DNA from: a virus
Direction: 5' to 3' (one strand)
IMG/VR virus record: IMGVR_UViG_3300022929_000273
Coordinates: 1 to 20,922 of that record
DNA length: 20,922 nt
The notes under the pieces are model-generated. The model saw only the letters and a program-made list of their open reading frames with translations, searched no databases and was not told the origin of the DNA. The translations under genes and the position numbers were made by a program. The number at the start of each line of letters is the position of its first letter. Within the stretch, counting starts at the first letter, position 1. Positions 8,053 through 17,100 of this stretch are shown here, piece by piece.

Positions 8053-11000
8053 ATGGCTAAACTGCAGCATACATTTGTCCAGGGTAAAATGAATAAAGAC
8101 CTTGATGAAAGGTTGGTACCCAACGGGCAATATCGCGATGCTCAGAATATTCAGATAAGTACTTCTGAAGGCTCTGATGTAGGCGCTGTTGAGAATATAC
8201 TAGGTAATACTAAGAAGAACAATAAACCCGGAGGTGGAACATGGAATGCCAACTTTGGGTTAACTAATGCTGAATGTATTGGTGCAGTTCGTGATAGCCA
8301 GAATGAAAAAATATATTGGTTTGTAACTAGTGATAGCGTCGATGCTATACTCGAGTACGATCAGTCAGCGAATGTAATTGCTCCAGTGCTTGTTGATACT
8401 GGTAGCATATTAGACTTTAGTGCATCTAATCTTATTACTGGTATTAATATACTTAGTGGTATGTTGTTTTGGACAGACGATAACTCTGAGCCAAAGAAGA
8501 TAAGCATAAGCAGATTTAAAGCGGGCAGTACACAACCTGGTAGTGTATTAAATACAAAGACACAAGTATACGGTAGAGATTTTATTGAATCAGATATCAC
8601 TGTTATACTTAAGTCCCCAACTAAAGCGACTTCAGTTTTAGCTGAACCTTCGCTGGTAGGCGGAAACGGAACAGGCATTACCCCTGTAACTACAGTTCCT
8701 GTTAATTTTAATACAGGCACCGGCGGTTTTTATTCACTACCTGTAGGAAGTGTAGTGGCTATAGGTTGGGCACCATTTGTTGCACCTAGCTCTAGCTTTA
8801 ACGGTAGAAACGTTAGATTAACAACTAAGATAATAAATTCTGATAATACTACGGATGATTTTGAAGTGGTAGGTACATTGTCAAATTTAACGGCGCCAGA
8901 AGTGCCCGGGCAATATACAGAAGGTGATTTAACGATAGTTAGTATTTCATCTGATGTACCAAATTTAGAGTTGGCATGGGAAATGCTTTTAATCGAAGAG
9001 GAACCTATTTTTCAAAATGACTTTCCTAGATTTTCATATAGATGGAAATATTCAGACGGAGAATACTCTACATATGCGCCTTTTTCCGAAGCTGCGTTTG
9101 TACCAAATAAATTTGACTACGACACTGTAGAGGCGCACAACCTAGGCATGAATAATTTTGTGCGCAAAATAACACTTAGTAACTTTGAAACACCCCCCGC
9201 TAATGTTGTTGATGTTGAGGTGCTTTACAAGGGTGTGTCATCGAACAATGTATACAACCTTGAGACATTTAAGCTAAGTGATGGGGCGTTAACCTCATTC
9301 GTTATTACAACAGAGCTTCTTGGCAATGTAATTGAAAGTGCACAGCTGCTAAGACCTTGGGACAATGTGCCCCGCAAAGCTAAAGCGCAAGAGGTTATTG
9401 GTAATAGAATAGTCTACGGGAATTACTTGCAAAACTACACTATAGATGATACTATAGGCCTTGCAGGAGGGCAGGTTAATACAGCTCACGCTGCAAATTC
9501 ATTAGGCGAAGAATCTGTAAAGTCTAATAGAACATATCAGATAGGTGTAACATTTATAGATAAGTTTAATAGAGAGTCACCTGTATTTACAAATAAAGAC
9601 GGAGCACAAAATGTTCTTCCCACTAAATCCGTTAATAGCAATGCCTTAACAGCCAGTGTATCATCAACCGCACCAAGCTGGGCATCGGCTTACAAATATT
9701 ATGTAAAGGATCCGTCGCCTGAATATTATAACTTAGTGCTTGATCGTGTTTATGATGCTCAGGACGGTAACGTATGGCTAAGTTTTCCTTCTAATGAACG
9801 AAACAAAATTTCAGAGGGCGAATATATATTTTTGAAAAAGCAACACGGTGCCGACGTACCAGTAGTAGCCGAAAATAAATATAAAATATTAGAAATAAAC
9901 AATGAGGCGCCTGAGTTCATAAGCTCGTTGCCTACAGCTGTAGCAACCTCTGGTATATATGTAGACGCAGGTAATTTTGTTTTAGGTAATTCAAAGATAA
10001 CCTTCCACGCTCATTTATACTCTATAATACCGGAATTTCATAAAGAATTTAACAGTGCGGACAGTATACAATTTTATACAGACACTCAAATATCTAAGAG
10101 GTATGAAATAATAAAAGGAGGGCCTAATGGGGAGATAGATGCGCACGGCAGCCCGTCACACGCTGTTTTTGAAGCTATATTAGCAGAAGGTATTTCAGAT
10201 GCTGATACTTGGCTTACAGCTTACACAACGGAAACACAAATTAGCGCTACTCTATATAAAAATGTTAATGAAGGCTTACCTGAATTTCAGGGTAGATTTT
10301 TTATTAAAATCCCTAGGAATTCTGCTTTTATAACAAATGTTGAATTACCGTCGCAAAATAGTGCTAATTTTAGAGTTTCTGTGCAAACAAGAAATAATGA
10401 CTTGTATGAGAACATGCCGGCTGGTCTTAACTCCGCAAGTGATTATTTAGCTTTCGGAGATACCAATGCAAGCCCGTCAGTACCGATAAACACACCGGCC
10501 GACGGATTCTCTGACTTTACATTAGTTTCTTCTGCTTCCCCGACTGGTTCAACCTTAACTACATCGACGTTTAATGCGGTTGAAATAGGCGCTAAAATTA
10601 GATTTAAAAGGAATGGAAACAACGGCGAGGTGTATACCGTTGCTAATGTTACGGAATCGTCTTACACTAGAGTAATTGGATCAAAAACGTTTGGCTTTAA
10701 TGTAAAGCAAGTTACTATTGATAGGAATTACAGCGATACGCTTAGCGGAACGCCAACACGACTTCAAATATTAGATTTACAGGGGACAGGTACGTTTATT
10801 ACTAGAGACCCAGGTATATTCGAAACAGAGCCTGCAGATTTGGCAGATTTAGACATTTACTATGAAGCTAGTGATGCATTAGCGATTGCTAACTTAAGTA
10901 ATACTGTAGCTTTAAACTGGTGGAATTGTTACTCATTTGGCAATGGTGTTGAGTCTGACCGCATTAGAGATGATTTTAATGCACCAAGAATTGGCAAAGG

Positions 11001-12309
11001 GGTTAGAGTATCTTCTACACTTGAAACGCCATACGAAGAAGAAAGACGCGGTTCTAGTATGATATTCAGTGGTATATTTAATTCTATTAGCGGAATTAAC
11101 AATACTAATCAGTTCCTTACTGCAGAGAACATAACTAAAGATTTAAACCCAATATACGGTACAATACAAAAGCTTCATGCACGTGACACTGACTTAGTTG
11201 CATTGTGTGAGGACAAGTGTTTTAAAATATTGGCTAATAAAGATGCATTGTTTAATGCTGATGGTAACACAAACGTTACATCAAATAACAATGTACTTGG
11301 CCAATCAATTCCATATGTAGGCGAGTTTGGTATATCTAAAAATCCTGAATCGTTTGCATCGTACGGATTTAGAGCTTACTTTACAGATAAATCCCGAGGC
11401 ACGGTCATTAGACTATCTAGGGACGGCATTACGGAGATTGCAGACAAAGGTATGTCTGATTACTTCCAGGATAAATTAAAGTCCGCTACAGGCACTCTAA
11501 TTGGCTCGTATGACGAACGTGCTGGCTCATACAATATTAAAATTGGTAATGAGCAGACATCGTTTAAAGAAAAAGTTAATGGTTGGTCAACAAGATTAAC
11601 TTATTCACCGGAATTTGCTGTTTCATTAAACAATGAATACTATAGCTTTAAAGCTGGTGAAATTTGGGAACATTCTAATAGTACAAGAGCAAACTTTTAT
11701 GGTGCACAACAACCGACAACTGTTACATCTGTACTCAATGATGCCCCAACAAGCATTAAGAACTTTAAGACTTTGTCGTACGAAGGGGATGCCGGGTGGG
11801 CAGCCACTATCACAACAAACGAACAAGAAGGAACTATAGATTCTTGGAAGAAAAAAGAAGGTATATACTTTAACTTTATTAAAGGTGTTAATGATACATG
11901 GGATAGTCAGAACCAAACCGGTACACTAAATACTAAAGAGTTTTCGGTTCAAGGTCTTGGTGAAGTTGACTATGTAAACGTTATCGGTAACACGTTTGAG
12001 TTAGGCTTAACAAATGGAGTAAATACTTCTTTACAAATTGGTGATACGGTTTACTACCAAGATCAGGCCGAGGATGTGATAATTATTGGAGAATGTTTAG
12101 CTATAACAGAAAATTCAATAACGGTTAATAACGACGACCCAACTGTTGATGACCCAGAAGACCAAGACTTCTTGTTCTTTGTTAAAGACAATCGCGTTAA
12201 TACGTCTGGTCTACTTGGCTATTATGCTGATGTAGAGCTTTCTATTACGAGTGGCGAGAGAAAAGAGCTGTTTGCTGTAAACTCTGAAATATTTATCAGC
12301 AGCGAATAA
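8053..12309 (+). CDS. Large tail / nozzle (stabilisation-type) protein
   Basis: A 1418-aa, beta-rich protein, probably the tail nozzle (muzzle) or tail stabilisation protein that closes the DNA channel. The N-terminus GKMNKDLDERLVPNGQYRDA followed by QNIQISTSEGSDVGAVENIL is a well-kept signature that I associate with large tail proteins of marine phages and, in pattern, P22 gp10-like beta-propellers. Further conserved-looking blocks are NRIVYGNYLQNYTIDD, KYYVKDPSPEYYNLVLDRVY, YFTDKSRGTVIRLSRDG (about 1109-1125), and the very end GLLGYYADVELSITSG with ELFAVNSEIFISSE. Between about residues 190-315 and 640-980 the sequence is looser, Ser/Thr/Asn-rich and may hold inserted domains. Two Cys (C1052, C1056) sit as CEDKC in the propeller-like region. 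No signal peptide, protease or lysozyme motif is seen. It follows the connectors at 3 bases' distance. Confidence 0.78.
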   Translation: MAKLQHTFVQGKMNKDLDERLVPNGQYRDAQNIQISTSEGSDVGAVENILGNTKKNNKPGGGTWNANFGLTNAECIGAVRDSQNEKIYWFVTSDSVDAILEYDQSANVIAPVLVDTGSILDFSASNLITGINILSGMLFWTDDNSEPKKISISRFKAGSTQPGSVLNTKTQVYGRDFIESDITVILKSPTKATSVLAEPSLVGGNGTGITPVTTVPVNFNTGTGGFYSLPVGSVVAIGWAPFVAPSSSFNGRNVRLTTKIINSDNTTDDFEVVGTLSNLTAPEVPGQYTEGDLTIVSISSDVPNLELAWEMLLIEEEPIFQNDFPRFSYRWKYSDGEYSTYAPFSEAAFVPNKFDYDTVEAHNLGMNNFVRKITLSNFETPPANVVDVEVLYKGVSSNNVYNLETFKLSDGALTSFVITTELLGNVIESAQLLRPWDNVPRKAKAQEVIGNRIVYGNYLQNYTIDDTIGLAGGQVNTAHAANSLGEESVKSNRTYQIGVTFIDKFNRESPVFTNKDGAQNVLPTKSVNSNALTASVSSTAPSWASAYKYYVKDPSPEYYNLVLDRVYDAQDGNVWLSFPSNERNKISEGEYIFLKKQHGADVPVVAENKYKILEINNEAPEFISSLPTAVATSGIYVDAGNFVLGNSKITFHAHLYSIIPEFHKEFNSADSIQFYTDTQISKRYEIIKGGPNGEIDAHGSPSHAVFEAILAEGISDADTWLTAYTTETQISATLYKNVNEGLPEFQGRFFIKIPRNSAFITNVELPSQNSANFRVSVQTRNNDLYENMPAGLNSASDYLAFGDTNASPSVPINTPADGFSDFTLVSSASPTGSTLTTSTFNAVEIGAKIRFKRNGNNGEVYTVANVTESSYTRVIGSKTFGFNVKQVTIDRNYSDTLSGTPTRLQILDLQGTGTFITRDPGIFETEPADLADLDIYYEASDALAIANLSNTVALNWWNCYSFGNGVESDRIRDDFNAPRIGKGVRVSSTLETPYEEERRGSSMIFSGIFNSISGINNTNQFLTAENITKDLNPIYGTIQKLHARDTDLVALCEDKCFKILANKDALFNADGNTNVTSNNNVLGQSIPYVGEFGISKNPESFASYGFRAYFTDKSRGTVIRLSRDGITEIADKGMSDYFQDKLKSATGTLIGSYDERAGSYNIKIGNEQTSFKEKVNGWSTRLTYSPEFAVSLNNEYYSFKAGEIWEHSNSTRANFYGAQQPTTVTSVLNDAPTSIKNFKTLSYEGDAGWAATITTNEQEGTIDSWKKKEGIYFNFIKGVNDTWDSQNQTGTLNTKEFSVQGLGEVDYVNVIGNTFELGLTNGVNTSLQIGDTVYYQDQAEDVIIIGECLAITENSITVNNDDPTVDDPEDQDFLFFVKDNRVNTSGLLGYYADVELSITSGERKELFAVNSEIFISSE

Positions 12310-12340
12310 TACGTAATAATAATTTATAACTTTAATTAAT

Positions 12341-13012
12341 ATGTTCGGAGATATATTTGAAGGCGCTGTTAGGTTTGGCGCATCATATGCCGGTGGCAAA
12401 AAGCGACTAGAACGACAGAAGCAAGCTCAAGCTGAGTATGATGTATCTATGGCTGACTACTTTGCTCAGGATACTTCAAACTTATATTCAGGTCTTCAGA
12501 ACACAATGGAGGACCTCACTATAAACACACAAGCGGCGGATTTTGCAGCGGCACAGCAAGCACAAGGTTTAGCTAATATAATGGGTCAAACAAGACAATC
12601 AGCTGGTGGCAGTGGGATTGCTGCATTGGCGCAGTCTTTAGCTAATCAACAAGCTCAATCAGCACAAGCAGCATCAGCAAGTATTGGTCAACAAGAAGCT
12701 GCTAATCAAAGAATGGCCGCAAGTGAAGCGGGTAGATTGCAAATGGCAGAGCGAATGGGTGAAGGGCAATCAAGAGCATTGCAAGCACAGTTACTTGGTG
12801 AGCAATTTCAAATTAATGCTAATGAGCTCGCATCGTCAGAAGAAGCAATACAAGCAGCACAAGCAGCTAGGATACAAGGTTTAGGACAAATTGTTGGGGG
12901 AGTTGGCAATTTAGGTACAGCTGCAATGGGTCTCCCCACAGAAACATTAGGCAAGCTAGGTAATTTAGGTATCGGTCTAGCAGACGCTGGTAATGCATTA
13001 GGTTTAAGATAA
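12341..13012 (+). CDS. Probable internal virion (ejection) protein, A/Q/G-rich
   Basis: A 223-aa protein with a hydrophobic start (MFGDIFEGAVRFGASYAGG) and a long Ala/Gln-rich helical middle (about 60-180) with AQQAQ- and AAQAA-like steps. Its Gly/Leu-rich C-terminus (about 176-223) holds IVGGVGNLGTAAMG and LGNLGIGLADAGNALG. Such small A/Q-rich proteins with amphipathic or membrane-active ends are known as ejection proteins (T7 gp14-like) that insert in the host envelope. Its place after the tail gene and before two larger internal-type genes matches the gp14-15-16 order of T7-like phages, though sequence identity is not claimed. The stop TAA overlaps the next ATG as TAATG (13010-13014), indicating translational coupling. 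Confidence 0.7.
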   Translation: MFGDIFEGAVRFGASYAGGKKRLERQKQAQAEYDVSMADYFAQDTSNLYSGLQNTMEDLTINTQAADFAAAQQAQGLANIMGQTRQSAGGSGIAALAQSLANQQAQSAQAASASIGQQEAANQRMAASEAGRLQMAERMGEGQSRALQAQLLGEQFQINANELASSEEAIQAAQAARIQGLGQIVGGVGNLGTAAMGLPTETLGKLGNLGIGLADAGNALGLR

Positions 13013-14133
13013 TGGCTAAGCAACAAGGATATGGCGTTGTAAGCGCCGCGGCAAGAGTTTCAAATGTTCAGGGAAGCTTTCAGGACCGAGGAGAACAGTT
13101 TATGACTGGATATAATAAATCCTTGCAAAAGAAAAAAGAACAAGAACAAAAGAATAAAGAAACGCAATCTAGGGTTAACTCTTTGATGGGTGGGTTTAAG
13201 AATGACATCGATGTTCTTAAATTTAAACCTGAAGACCAAACTTTAGTTAAAAATACTATTGTAGGTTGGCGTAATCAATATGCTGAGGCAGCTAACATTG
13301 CAGCTAAAATTCAGGATAAGAGTAGCGCTCAATACCAAGAGCAGATGGACATTATGAACGGTATTGAAAACCGTATGTCTAACCTAAAGAGCAATCTAGA
13401 CCAACTTGCTGCATTTAAAGGTGAATACGCAGATAATATTAAGGCAGGCACATATTCTAATGCTGGACTTAATAGTGCTCCATTAATGCAAGGTGAGGTT
13501 ATGCTTAATAATGCTATTGGTGGTATAAACGACAACGGCGATTTAACATGGAACAGCAAAGAAGCTGGAGAGTTTAACTTCCAAGATTACGAAATGCCTT
13601 TTGAAAAAGCTGTTGGTTTAGCCACTGCATTAGGTAGAATTGCTGATCCAATTAGAAGACAAAAAACACCTCTTGATAATCTTCAGCGAAAAGAAATTAG
13701 AGAGAAGGTTGAAGGTCTTGCAAGTAATCCTAAAGCATTAGCTAGTCTTATATCTGATAGCGATATAGCTGCTTTCGATTTTAGCAACATCGATCCTGAA
13801 GACCCGAATGCTAGAGAAGAAGTAGTTGATTTACTTGTTCAATCTATTTACAATCTTAGAGGTTCTGGTTTAGCACCAACAGATAAAACAACTGCAACTG
13901 GTGGGTCTGCTAAAAAAGATAGAACACCTGAGTATGTAGAAAAGCTTGATGCTATTTTTGAGATGCCTGGTGTACCAAAAACAATTGGTGGTGTAAGAGT
14001 GTATTATGACCCTGATGTTCCAATGACCGACCCAGAAGGTGAGCGCATTCAAAAAGGTGGCTTCGTATATAAAGGTGGTGGCCAAACAATCGTACTTAGC
14101 TACGATGAAATGATTGACTTTTTAAATTCTTAA
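13012..14133 (+). CDS. Probable internal virion protein, function unknown
   Basis: A 373-aa protein that starts by a TAATG overlap with the preceding gene. Residues 1 to about 150 are helical, with a Lys/Gln/Glu run (KSLQKKKEQEQKNKETQ, about 36-52) and coiled-coil character. A more compact part (about 150-290) includes YEMPFEKAVGLATALGRIAD. A flexible Thr/Gly/Ser linker (about 293-308) leads to a small beta-rich C-terminal end (GGVRVYYDPDVP, KGGFVYKGGG, IVLSYDEM). I know no enzyme motif in it. Its size, helicity and place between the small A/Q-rich protein and the giant protein suggest it belongs to the ejected internal core, comparable by position with T7 gp15. It ends 6 bases before the giant gene starts. 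Confidence 0.7.
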   Translation: MAKQQGYGVVSAAARVSNVQGSFQDRGEQFMTGYNKSLQKKKEQEQKNKETQSRVNSLMGGFKNDIDVLKFKPEDQTLVKNTIVGWRNQYAEAANIAAKIQDKSSAQYQEQMDIMNGIENRMSNLKSNLDQLAAFKGEYADNIKAGTYSNAGLNSAPLMQGEVMLNNAIGGINDNGDLTWNSKEAGEFNFQDYEMPFEKAVGLATALGRIADPIRRQKTPLDNLQRKEIREKVEGLASNPKALASLISDSDIAAFDFSNIDPEDPNAREEVVDLLVQSIYNLRGSGLAPTDKTTATGGSAKKDRTPEYVEKLDAIFEMPGVPKTIGGVRVYYDPDVPMTDPEGERIQKGGFVYKGGGQTIVLSYDEMIDFLNS

Positions 14134-14139
14134 TATAAT

Positions 14140-17100
14140 ATGAATACAAACGATTTAACAGCTGGCCAAATTGAATTCTTGGCCAAAAAGCTTGGCATGA
14201 CTGTTGAAGAGTATAAGCTTTCCCAATCTGGCCTGGGAAAGACGACCGGTTCCGAGGAAATAACTCCACCGACGGAACCAGAAAAGAAGGCGGCCGCTGG
14301 GGATTCCAGTTTGGCCGATACTTCATTGGAGTTACAAGATCTTAATCCTGTAGATAAAGCGCTTAAGAGATTAAGCACCGTAAACATATCTCAAGACTAT
14401 TTAGACATTGAAAAAAATATAGATACCCCTAAAAAGGTACCTGTAAAGGAAATGACACCTAAGGGCATATTAATGGCTACAGGTGAATTCTACGATGTAT
14501 ATGCTTACGACGACTTTATTGCACCCGCTAAACAAAAGTTAGGCGAAGGAGCAAAGCCTGAGGATATTACAGCCGAAGCAAAGGCTATGTATCTTAAGAC
14601 TGCAAAATCTAATTTGTTTAACTCAAAGGTTGAAGAAATTTTAGAAGATTTTGATGACGAGATTTACAGTCCTCTTGGTCGCTTGAAGAAATATATGACA
14701 ACTGCATTTGCTGGTGCTGACCTATCGGAAGGCGCTGCGCAAAAGATAGAGTTGCAAAAAGAAATTGAAAAAAGCCGTCAAAACGCTATTGCAGAAATTG
14801 ATAGGCTTGCTAAAAATAGAGTTGCTGAAGAAGCATACTTAGAAACATCGGCAATTAAGTTAAATCAAATTGGCGAGAAATATAAGAAAGACCCTGCATC
14901 TGTTACTCCTCAGGAGATAGAAGAATACAAAGAACTTAGCCAAACCTATAGTGAAGTTTACGATTCTTATAAAGCTACTAATGAAGATTTAGCTAAAACA
15001 GTTGAAACAGGTCAAAATTTAGAAGAGCTAGTAGACTTAACAGCAAGGTCTTATGATAACTTAGATATCGCTGTAGGACGTGTTAGTGCTGCTGCATTAA
15101 ACGCTAGTGGTAACATACTTAACTTTGCTAGAGAAATATCACCAGATAAGATTAAAGAGCGTGTTACAGGAGAAGAAGCTACAGGGTATGTACCTTTTTA
15201 TATAGCTGGTATTCCGATAAAAGCAAGTTTAAATCTTTTGTCTACTACAGGTGATGCGCTTGTAAATGCTTCTGAAGATATTACAGGTAAAATTGAAAAA
15301 CGCCAAGAGCTAGGTAAGGTTAAATCAGTAGAAGACTTTTTAGAGTTTGGTTTAGATTTATTTACTGAGCAAGCGGTTAATACTGCTATTACTGCTGGTG
15401 TACCTGGAGCTGGTCTAGGTTTAATTGCCGCTAGTGCATCTGGCGAGAAGTTTCGTACAATGCAAATAGAAATGGATAATGGTGAAGAAATATCACCATT
15501 ACGTTTTTATACTGCGGGTATTATGTACGGTGCTGGTGAATACATTACTGAGAAAATAGCATTAGACCAGTTTTTAACAGCGAAAAAAAGTATTAAAAAA
15601 TCGTTTGACTTATCTCGCACAGACCTTACTCAGAATCCAATGACTACCCTTAAAGCTTTAGAAACTTGGGGTACTGGTTTGAACAAAGAGGGTAGAGCGG
15701 AGCTTGGATCTCAGCTAATAAGCAACTTTGCAGATAGATGGGTATTAGATAAAAAAGAAGTTGGTATTTGGGACGGAATTGGAGAAGCATACCTTTCAGG
15801 AGCAGTTATGTCTGGTCTTGGATTTGGTGCACCTTCTTTAATGACTAATATATATTCAGCGGCAACAACCGGTAATGAACAAGCAGTAGCGAATAGAAGA
15901 AGTACTCGTGTAATTGAGATTACAAATAAGATTAATGACTTGCAGTCTGGTAATATTAATGACCCGCAAGTTCAAGAAGCTATTGGTGCGTTGCAAGAAG
16001 AAGCAGATGGTTTAATTAAAGAAAACCTTGCTTCAATGAAATTAGCTGAAGCTCGTATAGATGAACTTTCTAGAGCTGATAAGCGTATTTTGTTAAATAT
16101 TGATAGTCAAGTATATAAGGCTAAAGGTGCTATTGATAGAATTAACGCTAATGAAAATCTTTCGAAATCTGAAAAAGAAAGTCTTATTGCAAAACATGCA
16201 ACTAATATTACAAGCTTAGAATTTAGAAAAGAAGACATTTTAGATGCCAGTTTTGAATCCAAAGCAAAAGCAAAGGCTAAAGCATTCCAGATTAGAACAG
16301 CGGTATCAAAAGACCTTAGATTTTCTTATATTAATTCTAATACTATAGAAGAAGGATTAGAAGACGCTATAAAAACTGTTAATGAAAGTGACCTTAGTGA
16401 TGAAACAAAAACTAGGCTGCTTCAAGAAATAGCGGAAACAAAAGCAGAAGTTGCAGAGGCTAAAGGTAAAGGAGAAGCGAGAAATGGTGTTTACTTAGGT
16501 GCTGAATTTGGATTACCTATTGCTATTGTTTCCGAAGCTGGTGCCAAAATAAATCGTTCTGTTGCCGCTCACGAAATTGCGCATGCTACATTGTTTAAAA
16601 AGCTATTACAAGCTGATACAAATATAATAGGTCTTGCTAATGATTTAAGAAGCTATATGGAACGTACTTACGGCCGTATCGCTATAGAAAAATTTGAGGC
16701 ATTTGATCGTGATTATTCCGATGAAACAAACCAGGCTACAAAGGCAGAAGAGTTAATGAATGCTGTTGTAGAATTGTCAAGACATTTTGATTTAAAAACC
16801 ACAGCTAATAAAACTATACTTGGAAAAATATTTAATCGTTTCAATAAAATTGACATGGAAGGCGCCAATACTTCCGAGATTAAAAATGGTAAAGATGTAT
16901 TAGCTGCTATTGAATCTTTTAATGCTGCATTTGACACAGGGGTAATATCTGGACTAGCAGCTAAAATATTTAAAGGCGAAGTAAAAGCAAAGATCGCTAA
17001 GTTTAAAGAACAAGAGCAAAAGCTTCGTGGTGGTAGGAAGTTTAGTATGAGTAAATCTGCTGAACGTGCTAAAGCTCAACTTGAAAAAATGCAAGCAGAA

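Noticed and set aside
11626-11916. Overlapping frames on both strands in the tail gene
   Set aside because: Nested in a block of the tail protein that keeps clear coding signal in the main frame.
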